Shown: positions 37,804-46,300 of the stretch, in pieces
Numbering within the stretch: the stretch's first letter is position 1
Layout of the letters: each line of letters opens with the position of its first letter
NCBI GenBank assembly: GCA_964568855.1
Contig: CAZMSD010000026.1
Span: 1-53,844 of the forward strand
DNA length: 53,844 bases
Source: CAZMSD01 sp964568855
Lineage (GTDB): Bacteria > CAIWAD01
Direction of reading: 5' to 3'
Notes under the pieces: model-generated
Told to the model about the DNA's origin: nothing
The model's database searches: none
The model's input: the letters and a program-made list of their open reading frames with translations, nothing else
Made by a program: the position numbers and the translations under genes

Positions 37804-40800
37804 ATGAACTGTTTACAGAGATCCAGCAAACGGCTTCAGGCAACGTATCACGCCTTTGTCGCGGTATGCAGCGTGATGATCGCTCTGTTTATTGCGCCGC
37901 GGCCTGTCTTGGCGTACAACATCGACGGTTACCCGAGCTACTACGACTACATGGACGACCTGCAAAGCCTGCATAACGCCCATCCCGACATCACGGACCT
38001 GGTGACCGTGGGCTACGGGCAGCGGGGCTATGGCCAGGCCCAGGGGCACGCCATCAAGGCCCTGAAAGTGTCGGATAACCCGGACCAGGACGAAGACGAA
38101 CCGGCGGTGCTCTTTTCGGGCTTGCATCATCCCAAGGAACCCATCAGCATCGAGGCGGTGATGCGTTTCCTGGAGCACGTGCTCGACAACTACGGCAGCG
38201 ATCCGGACATCACGGCCTACGTGGACGGCCTGGAGATCTGGTTCCTGCCGATTCTCAATCCGGACGGCTACCTCTACCTGAAGGCCGTGGCGCGGGACTA
38301 TCCCTACTGGCGCAAGAACCTGCGCGACAACGACAGCGACGGGGTGATCGATTACAACTACGACGGGGTCGATCTCAACCGTAATTACCCCTACAACTGG
38401 AGTATGTCCGGCTCGACCTACCCCGGCAACGAGGACTACCGCGGTCCCTGGGCCGGATCGGAAAGCGAGGTCCAGGTCTACATGGATTTGGCCCAGAATG
38501 AGCGCTTCCTCTTCTCGCTGACCTATCACAGCTACGCCAACACGATGGACTTCTGCTGGGGACTCGACGGATGGGAGATTCCCGAGACGTCGATGCTGAA
38601 CGAGTATTTCAGCGCGCTGGCCGCCCTGATCCCGGCGGCGGGCGGGGGCACGCTGCCGCTGGTGGGCAGCGACGGCACCGCCGGATTCAGTTACAACTGG
38701 ATGTTCGCCCGCGCGGGGGTGCTCGAGGGCCAGGTGGAGATCGGCGACAGTTTCATCCCGACCTATTCGACGGCCCTGTATTACGCGGACCAACAGGAGT
38801 CCAGTCAACTTCAATTGCTGGACTTCGCGCTGAACGGACCCGGCCTTCGCGGGCACGTCTTCGACCAGGAGACCGGCGATCCGCTGGAAGCCGTCGTACG
38901 CATCATCGAGTATTACACGCCGCTCTACATGGGACCGCGGATGACGGATCCCCAATATGGCCGCTTCTTCCGCAGGACCCGCAACGCCGTCTACGACCTG
39001 GAAATCAGCGCCCCGGGATATGCGGTGGAACTGGTGGAGGACGTCACGGTCACCGGCGATCAATGGACCGACCTGGAGATCGGTCTCACGCGGGGAGTAC
39101 CGGCGGAATACGCGGAGGATTTCACCGGTTCGCCCGGCGGGTGGTCTCCGGACGCGGGCAACTGGGAGATTCTTGGCGGCATGCTGCGGCACCTCTCGAC
39201 TTACGGCGAGGACCGCTCCTCGAAGTACAATGAGTACTCGTTCGCCGATTTCAGCTACCAGGCGCGCGTGCGGATCGACGACGGCGATTTAGCCGGGTTG
39301 TGCTTCCGCGGCCCCACGGGCGGAAGCAACTGCTACGTCTTCTACCTGCGGCGCAACGAGCAGAATGTTCGTCTGGTGCAGAAGTTGGGTCACGAGACCT
39401 GGATCATGGACGAGACCTCGCCGGGCAGCGGCCAGATCAACCTGGACCAGTGGTACCTGCTGCGCGTGGAAGCCAGCGGCAATCATTTCGACTGCTACGT
39501 GGACAGTGAACTGCAGCTCTCGGTCACCGACAACAGCGGCGTCCTGTATCCCGGAGGGAAGGTGGGAGTCTGGTGCTCCGAAACGCGCGCCTCCTTCGAC
39601 GACGTGCTCATCGAGGACCGGGACGTGCCCGCGTCGCCCTCCGGGCTGAGCGCGGTGCCCGGCGCGGGAAAGGCGCTGCTCGACTGGGACGACAACGGCG
39701 AACTCGACCTTGACGGCTACCACGTGTATCACTCGCTTGTCTCGGGCGGTCCCTACGACACGCTGACGGTGGAACCGGTCACGGACAGCCGCTACCTGGC
39801 GGGAGATCTCGAAGACGGATCCGAACAGTTCTTCATAGTCACCGCCGTCGACCTGGGCGGGCAGGAATCGTATCCTTCCGCGGAGGTTTCGGTGATTACA
39901 GGCGGGCAACCAGTCCTGCTGGTGGTGGAGGACGACGATCGCTTTTCCCACGAGGATTACCTGCATACTTCGCTGGTCGACGGCGACTACGTGTATCACA
40001 CCTTCGACGCCGAGGGCGAGAACCGCTCGCCCACGGCCGACGAACTGTCACCCTACGAACTGGTGATCTGGTTCTGCGGCGATGACGGCGTGGGCAACTG
40101 GTTCTGGGACGGCGGCGACGTCGACAACCCGGCGATCGTCGACTACCTGGACGGCGGGGGCGCGCTGTGGACGATGGGCCTGGACCTGCTCTACGATCGC
40201 TACGGCGGCGCGCCCGACGTCTTCATCGCGGGAGACTTCTGCTACGACTACCTCGGAATCGCGGAATACGCGGTGCAGTCCTGGTCGGACGACGGCGGAT
40301 TGGGAGTCGAGCAACTCGACCTGGCGGAGGCCATGCCCGGGCTCTCCGTGGACCCGATCGTCTGGACCACCGAAAACGAAGTGCTGAAGTACGTGGACGG
40401 ATGCCCAACGGCGCCGGGTGCCGAAGCCGTGTATGAAATGGGGCCGGCCGACTACCCGCTCGCCGGACAGCCGGCGGCGGTGCTGCAGCCTGAAGCTCCG
40501 CTTGCACTGAGCTTCTTCTTCAACCTGCGATACGTTTACCCTGAAAGCGCCAGGCAACAACTGGTGGACGAAGTATTGCAGTGGTTCCACGAAAGGACAA
40601 GTCCACTGTCGCCGGTCGAGGATCTCGTGATCCAATGGAATGATACGGAGGCCTTGTTGAGCTGGAGCGCGGTGAACGGAGCCACCGGCTACGAAGTGCG
40701 CAGCGACAGCGATCCCTACGGCACGTTTTCGCAGACGGAGGCCGTCCTGCCCGCCGGCCAGCTTCAATGGACGGATCCCGTGGGAGGTTCGCCGCCACCC

Positions 40801-40833
40801 GGGAAGTTCTATATCGTTATTGCTACGCGATGA
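37804..40833 (+). CDS. Secreted M14 zinc carboxypeptidase, multidomain
   Basis: This 1009-residue protein has a leader (CSVMIALFIAPRPVLA). The catalytic domain (about 40-345) has all M14 residues. Zinc ligands are H109 and E112 in LHHPKEP and H242 in TYHSYAN; the catalytic Glu is E312 in VEIGDSF; substrate residues lie in GVDLNRNYPYNW. It belongs to the carboxypeptidase T type. A carboxypeptidase-regulatory-like linker follows, then a concanavalin-like domain (about 435-610), a fibronectin-III-like domain (about 615-700) and the amidotransferase-like module in B-A order (about 702-930). A terminal fibronectin-like domain ends FYIVIATR. It has no PNPFN sorting domain. It would trim peptides outside the cell, matching the nearby endoprotease and receptor. 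Confidence 0.88.
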   Translation: MNCLQRSSKRLQATYHAFVAVCSVMIALFIAPRPVLAYNIDGYPSYYDYMDDLQSLHNAHPDITDLVTVGYGQRGYGQAQGHAIKALKVSDNPDQDEDEPAVLFSGLHHPKEPISIEAVMRFLEHVLDNYGSDPDITAYVDGLEIWFLPILNPDGYLYLKAVARDYPYWRKNLRDNDSDGVIDYNYDGVDLNRNYPYNWSMSGSTYPGNEDYRGPWAGSESEVQVYMDLAQNERFLFSLTYHSYANTMDFCWGLDGWEIPETSMLNEYFSALAALIPAAGGGTLPLVGSDGTAGFSYNWMFARAGVLEGQVEIGDSFIPTYSTALYYADQQESSQLQLLDFALNGPGLRGHVFDQETGDPLEAVVRIIEYYTPLYMGPRMTDPQYGRFFRRTRNAVYDLEISAPGYAVELVEDVTVTGDQWTDLEIGLTRGVPAEYAEDFTGSPGGWSPDAGNWEILGGMLRHLSTYGEDRSSKYNEYSFADFSYQARVRIDDGDLAGLCFRGPTGGSNCYVFYLRRNEQNVRLVQKLGHETWIMDETSPGSGQINLDQWYLLRVEASGNHFDCYVDSELQLSVTDNSGVLYPGGKVGVWCSETRASFDDVLIEDRDVPASPSGLSAVPGAGKALLDWDDNGELDLDGYHVYHSLVSGGPYDTLTVEPVTDSRYLAGDLEDGSEQFFIVTAVDLGGQESYPSAEVSVITGGQPVLLVVEDDDRFSHEDYLHTSLVDGDYVYHTFDAEGENRSPTADELSPYELVIWFCGDDGVGNWFWDGGDVDNPAIVDYLDGGGALWTMGLDLLYDRYGGAPDVFIAGDFCYDYLGIAEYAVQSWSDDGGLGVEQLDLAEAMPGLSVDPIVWTTENEVLKYVDGCPTAPGAEAVYEMGPADYPLAGQPAAVLQPEAPLALSFFFNLRYVYPESARQQLVDEVLQWFHERTSPLSPVEDLVIQWNDTEALLSWSAVNGATGYEVRSDSDPYGTFSQTEAVLPAGQLQWTDPVGGSPPPGKFYIVIATR
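39907..40590 (+). repeat. Shared module copy 2, order B-A
   Basis: Half B (about 39907-40335; VVEDDDRFSHEDYL, LVIWFCGDDG, LLYDRYGGAP, QLDLAEAM) comes first and half A (about 40381-40590; KYVDGCPTAPGAEAVYEMGP, FFFNLRYVYP, VLQWF) second. This is the reverse of the order in both propeller genes. Confidence 0.8.
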
Positions 40834-41002
40834 CGCGCCGTTGCAACGCAATGACGCATCGTGTAACACTGCGACGGACAATCAACACCAATGAAATAGG
40901 AAGCGAAACAGGATTCAGGACGAACTGAGAGCAAGAACCAAACAAGGGAGAAAGATGAATCCGCGCTGTGATGCGATCTCTCGCGCGGACAAGGAGAATG
41001 CA

Positions 41003-43195
41003 ATGAAACCGACCAGCCTTCGAATTCTGCAAGCCGTGATCCCGGTTCTGGTCGCCCTGCCGGCCCTGGCCCAGGTATCACCCAGCATCGTCTGCAATCA
41101 GGACAATTACAACGGAACCCGCTACGTCGGAGGACGCAACAGCGCCAGGACGCCCGCCGGCGATCTGCTGGTGGTCTTCGAGCCCGGTGAACTCTACACC
41201 AGCCAGGACATCTACTGGAGCGCCTATGACGCCGCCGGGGGCACGTGGAGCGCCCCTGCCGCGCTGAGCAGCGCAGGCTACATTCACACGGGCACGCCGG
41301 GACTGGCGGCCGACGACACGGGCAGCATCTACGCGTACTGGAAGGAAAAGAACGGCGACGGCGACCGGGACGCCATGTTCGCGCATTGGAGCGGAGGCTC
41401 CTGGGGCGCGCCCGTCCTGGCGGACGACATCGCCAACAACGCCGGCGTGGGAACCATCGAAATCGCCAGCGACGGTACGCTGTTCAACATGTGGAGCACC
41501 TGGGGAACCGGAAGCACCTACGACGCGAACATCTACTCCGGAAAGAGTACCGACAACGGACTGACCTGGAATACGACGAACCTGACCTCCACATACCCCA
41601 CGCCCGACGCGCTGCCGCTGTCTTTCCTCGACGTGGCGCTGGCCCCGGGTTCAGACGGCGTGATGTACGCAGCCTGGGAAGACGATCCCGAGGGTGGGAG
41701 CTGGGAGTGCCTGCTGGCCGTGTATGACGGCGCGAGCTGGGCTACGCCCGAGATCGTCAGCGAGACGGGCGATTCGCTGGGCGTGCTGAAGTACGTGGAC
41801 GGCTGCACTCCGGCGCCCGGCGCGGTAGTGGTGCACGAAATGGGCCCCGACGGGTACACGCTGGCGGATAGTCCCTCGGAGATCTACTACGACTCCGGGA
41901 CCTACCGCGTACTCGGTTCGTATTACAACATCAAGTACATCAGTCCCAGCTGGAACCGCGACGAACTGGTGGCCGACGTAGTGGACTACTTCGCGCCCGG
42001 CTCCATCCTGGTGGTGGACGACGACAACCGCTACAACCACGAGACCTACCTTTATGAATCGCTGGACAACGGCGCCATCGCTTACGATTTGCTGGACACG
42101 GATCCGGAGGGCGACGACGTGGCTTTGTCGCCGGACGCGGCGACGCTTCTGGCCTATGACCTGGTGATCTGGTTCTGCGGCGACGACGGCGGCAACGACG
42201 CTTTCTGGGAGGCGGACAGCGTCTACGAGACGGACAATCCGGACGTGGCGGCCTACCTCGACGGCGGGGGAGACCTCTGGCTGATCGGCCTGGATGTGCT
42301 CTACGACAGGTACGGCGGCGGCGGCGGACCCGAGGACGACTTCGTGGCCGGCGACTTCTGCTACGACTACCTGGGACTCGACTCCTACGACGTGCAGGCC
42401 TGGATCGACGACGGGAACGAGGGCGTCTCGCAGCTCGACCTGGTGGGCGGACAGACGATCACCGACGTGGATCCGATCTTCTGGGGCGTGGGCGGAGTAC
42501 GGCAGGGCGAACCCACCATCGCCGTGGACCCGGACGGCCTGCTGCAGATGGTCTTCGTCCAGAGTGGCGGGATCTATCATCGCAGTCGGGACGGCGAGGT
42601 CTGGAATCCGTCTGTCCAGCTTGACGAGTCGGGCGATGCCAGCACGGTGCGTCCCTCCCTGGCCGCCGACGCGAATGGTGGATTATACGCTACCTGGAAG
42701 CAGGAGACGGGACAGGATCCCACCATCTGGAACGTCTTCTATTCCACCTCCACGGATGCGGGTGTCACATGGACGACGCCCGTGCAGCTCAGCCAGGCCA
42801 CCGAGGTCAGCTTCAGCGGCTATTCCGTGATGCGGCCCACGGTGGGCGCCCGCGTGAGGCCGCCGATTCCCGATGTCTTCGAGGGCGGCGCGGACGTGAT
42901 CTGGACGCAATGGAATTCCGGATCCGACCTGGGTTTCGATGTGATGTACGGACGGATTCCCTACCTGTGGTTGCCGCCGGTGGAGAATCTGACCATCGAG
43001 ATGTCCGCCGGAGACGCCTTGCTGGATTGGGACACCGTCGAGGGCGCCACCGGCTACCGGGTGTACAGCCTGGACGAAGGCTACCAGGAGGAAGGGATCC
43101 TCGTGGCCGAACTGGACGGTGCGACCACCAGCTGGACCGATGTGGGCGCCGTGGCCGCCGAGCGGAGATTCTACCGCGTGACGGCCATCAGGTAG
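41003..43195 (+). CDS. Secreted propeller protein, paralogue of the gene at 35535
   Basis: I choose ATG 41003 (AAGGAG 6 nt upstream), because it gives an ordinary leader (MKPTSLRILQAVIPVLVALPALAQ); ATG 40955 also has a plausible ribosome-binding site. The 730-residue product starts like its paralogue (PSIVCNQDNYNGTRYVGGRN). It carries the same inserted module in A-B order (41783-42455) and the same second propeller half (VRQGEPTIAVDPDG, VIWTQWNSGSDLGFDVMYGRIP). It has no PNPFN sorting domain. It ends in a fibronectin-like domain (PPVENLTI, LLDWDTVEGATGYRVYS, FYRVTAIR) very like the end of the M14 peptidase. This points to module exchange among the three adjacent genes. Function unknown; a glycan- or protein-binding propeller is likely. 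Confidence 0.8.
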   Translation: MKPTSLRILQAVIPVLVALPALAQVSPSIVCNQDNYNGTRYVGGRNSARTPAGDLLVVFEPGELYTSQDIYWSAYDAAGGTWSAPAALSSAGYIHTGTPGLAADDTGSIYAYWKEKNGDGDRDAMFAHWSGGSWGAPVLADDIANNAGVGTIEIASDGTLFNMWSTWGTGSTYDANIYSGKSTDNGLTWNTTNLTSTYPTPDALPLSFLDVALAPGSDGVMYAAWEDDPEGGSWECLLAVYDGASWATPEIVSETGDSLGVLKYVDGCTPAPGAVVVHEMGPDGYTLADSPSEIYYDSGTYRVLGSYYNIKYISPSWNRDELVADVVDYFAPGSILVVDDDNRYNHETYLYESLDNGAIAYDLLDTDPEGDDVALSPDAATLLAYDLVIWFCGDDGGNDAFWEADSVYETDNPDVAAYLDGGGDLWLIGLDVLYDRYGGGGGPEDDFVAGDFCYDYLGLDSYDVQAWIDDGNEGVSQLDLVGGQTITDVDPIFWGVGGVRQGEPTIAVDPDGLLQMVFVQSGGIYHRSRDGEVWNPSVQLDESGDASTVRPSLAADANGGLYATWKQETGQDPTIWNVFYSTSTDAGVTWTTPVQLSQATEVSFSGYSVMRPTVGARVRPPIPDVFEGGADVIWTQWNSGSDLGFDVMYGRIPYLWLPPVENLTIEMSAGDALLDWDTVEGATGYRVYSLDEGYQEEGILVAELDGATTSWTDVGAVAAERRFYRVTAIR
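41783..42455 (+). repeat. Shared module copy 3, order A-B
   Basis: Half A (about 41783-41996; KYVDGCTPAPGAVVVHEMGP, YYNIKYISP, VVDYF) precedes half B (about 42001-42455; VVDDDNRYNHETYLYESL, LVIWFCGDDGG, VLYDRYGGGGG, QLDLVGGQ). Very high DNA identity to copy 1 in half B. Confidence 0.8.
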
Positions 43196-43205
43196 AAGAA
43201 GCTTC

Positions 43206-43283
43206 CCGCGGGGGCGAGATAGTTCCCCTCGCGGATAACTACGTGAGGAAGCAACTAGAGAGGGCGCCTCCGGGCGCCCTCTC
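43206..43283. terminator. Two hairpins between convergent genes
   Basis: The first hairpin pairs 43206-43214 with 43226-43234 (one G-U pair). The second is an 11-bp perfect stem, 43258-43268 with 43273-43283, with a TCCG loop. There is no T tract. Their place between the end of the propeller gene and the end of the - strand C25 gene suggests a bidirectional terminator. Confidence 0.6.
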
Positions 43284-43378
43284 GCGGTTCCAGCGATCGG
43301 GATCGGCGGACAACATGAAGAAGCTCCGGACTCATGAAAGCGCCGAAGGCCCAGTCCACCGCCGGAAACCGCGGTGTA

Positions 43379-46300
43379 TTATTTCAAAAGCATCAATTTG
43401 GCCAGCCGCGCCTCGCCCAGGGCCTCGACCCGCAGCAGGTAGATTCCGCTGGCCAGCGCCGAGCCGTCCACCGCCAGGCGGTGCTCGCCGGCCGGGAGGA
43501 AGTCGCCTTCCAGCAGGCGCGACGCTTCCTGCCCGAGGATGTTGAACAGTCGCGCCTCGACCCTGGCCGCCCGCGGCAGCCCGAAGCTGATCGAAGTCGC
43601 CGGGTTGAAGGGATTCGGAAAGGCCCGTCCCAGCCAGAATTCGGCGGGCCGCGCCTGCGGCGTCCGGGGATCCGCCCCCACTTCGCCGATGTGCAGCAGG
43701 ATCGGGACGTCCACCTCGCCGTGCTCCGGATCGTTTGTATTGAAGCGTACCCAGGCGTTGTATTCTCCTTCCGGCACCAGCCAGCCGCCGGGGTTGTTCG
43801 TAGCCAGCAGCGGCAGTACACCGGAAGCGCCGGGGGCTAGCACTCCGGAATCGGCTTCCAACCGCAACCAGAAGGGCGGCAGGATCCGCACGCTGTAGTC
43901 CGACCTGGACTGCGACATGTGCAGCACGGAGAATCCCTGCGGATACGTTCCCTGCATGCCGATGGTGCCCGAGTCGCTGAGGTCGTCCTCCTCGCTCATG
44001 TCGCCGTAGTTCAAAGTGATCCGCCCGTTGGCTTCCACAACGACCTGGAAAGTGAACGGACCGCCGTAGTTGTCAGGATTGTAATGCGGGGTTTCCACCC
44101 AGCTCACCACCAGGGAATCCGTGTCGTTGCTCCACCAGCGCACGTAGTTATCCAGGGGCAGCAGGTCGTCGTGCATCAGGTCGTCCCACCAGCCGGCGAC
44201 GGCCAGGTCGGGCGCATCCTCGTCGGGCATGCCGCCCGAATTGCCCCAGTGCTCGCCGTTCTCCGTGAAACAGATGAAGCCGTTGGGATTGATCCAGAAC
44301 TCGTCGTACAACTCGCCGTAGAAGGGCACGCCGAAACCGGGATCCAGCGGGCCCGCGGCCGCGTCGTTGTCCGTGAAGTCGGTTATTTCCCCCTGGTCCC
44401 AGATCTCCACCCAGCCCACCTCGGGACCGAATTCCTCCTCGCTGTCGATCCAGGTGTAGCCGAAACTGTCGGGACCGCCCTGGGAGCGTCCTTCGGAGCC
44501 CGCGGGCAGGGCCCTCAGCCAGTCGCCGGCGCGACCCTCAGGTGGCCAGTCGCCTTCGGGACGCGCGGAGGCGGTCCAGACCAGGATGCTCTCGCCCGTG
44601 TTGCCGAATCGCAGTGTATCACGCCCGCTCTCGGGGTCCTCGGGCGAGAGCCGGAATTCCAGACCCTCGCTTTCCAGCACGAACTCGGGCGGCGGAAGGG
44701 TGCCGCTCAGGGTTGTGGTCAGGCGCACCGCCTTGCCCGAGAAGAAGTTGCTGCAGGTGGGATGCCGGCGGTTGTAGTTGGTGAACGTCAGGCCGGTCAG
44801 GGCGTCGTGATCCTTCAGACCGATGGTGCAGTAGGGGAAATCCTGGCTGTTCTGCTGGCCGTCGCTGAACTGCTGGTACTGGAAAACGACGTCGTTGTCG
44901 CCTGTGCCCGTCGGGTAATGCGCCGTGTCGTAGATCAGGATCTGGAAAGTGTTGATGTGGTTGTTGCTGTTGGTCCGCACCTTGTACCACTCGACGATGT
45001 AGATGCCCAGGTCCTCCCTGTGCTGCACGCAGATCTCCGCGTCGCTCGTGACCTTGTGGTCGTCCCACATGGGCGCCAGCATGGGTTCGGGCCCCATCGA
45101 GCAGGGCATGTAGTGGTTGCGGAAGTCGGTCTCGAGGTGCGCCGTGGGACCGAAGGCCACGAACCCGTTGGAGCACACGGCCATTTCGCTGTAGAGCCGG
45201 CCGTAGAGTACCACCGGGAAGGGCAGATCCACGAGCACAGAGTGATCCTGTTCGTTGCCGTTGTCCTGAATCGGCAGCTCGGTACCCTCGCCGCCCGCCC
45301 CGGGAGCGATCTCGATCCAGTTGTAGCCAGGCGCCAGGGACCACTCGATGTCGGTGCTCTCGTAGGCGTAGTAGCCGTAGGAGTCCGGACCCGTGGGGTC
45401 GCCGGTCTGCTGGTCGCCCAGGGTTACCGGCAGTCCCTGGGAAGACCGGGCGCCCGAGGCGTCACTCCAGTCGAGGTTGAGCATAGTGTGATACCCGGGC
45501 ACCAGCATGGGATCCGCCTCGACCGTCAACTGGAAGAGGGCCGTCTCGCCCGCGGCCAGATCGCCCAGGACGATTTCCTGGGCTTCTGGCAGCATGCCGC
45601 TGCCCTCGGGAAAACCGGCCAGGATCGTGAGCTCCTCGGCGGTCGCGTTGCCGGCGTTCTCCAACGTGATCTCGAGCTCCCCGCTCTCGTCCGGGTACAG
45701 CGGCCCGCTGGCCAATTCCCAGTCCTGCAGCAGGATCAGCGGTGATACAAGCTGGAGTTCCGCCGGGATCAGCAGGCCGCGATCCTGGCTCTCAAAGCGG
45801 AAGCGCAGGCCGAATTTCAAGTCTTCGTCCAGGGTGGAATCGGCGCGCAACTCGAGCAGATCCACCGGGCTGCCCTGCCCGCCGGGTTCGATGGGCGGAA
45901 GCTGTGTGACACCGGAGAGTACCTCACCCTCCCCGTCGCGAATTTCGAGGGTGATGTCGAAGGACTCCAGTCCTTCGCTCTCGGAGCTGTTGCCGAAGAC
46001 CGGAACAAGACGGGTCGCCTCACCCGGGCTGAGCAGCCCGTCCTCGCCGTCGTCGTCCAGCTGAAGGCTCAGCAGGATCGGCAGGGCTTCATCCGAGGTC
46101 AAGGGCACGTCGCCCAGGACCGGCGCCCAGCCCGCCAGGCTGGCGGTGAGCAGCAGGTCGCCCCCATGTTCCATGCCTTCCAGCGGCAGGTAGACCCGCC
46201 CATCGACGTCGCTCAGCTCGATGCTGCGTAAAATCTCGTACTGGCTGGCGCAGACGGCGGCGCCCTCCACGGGAAGCCCGGCCTCGTCCACTGCGCGAAG

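Noticed and set aside
43919..45745. 608-codon + strand open frame within the C25 gene
   Set aside because: It is antisense to a gene with clear domains, and its translation is low-complexity Val/Ala/Arg/His-rich without motifs.
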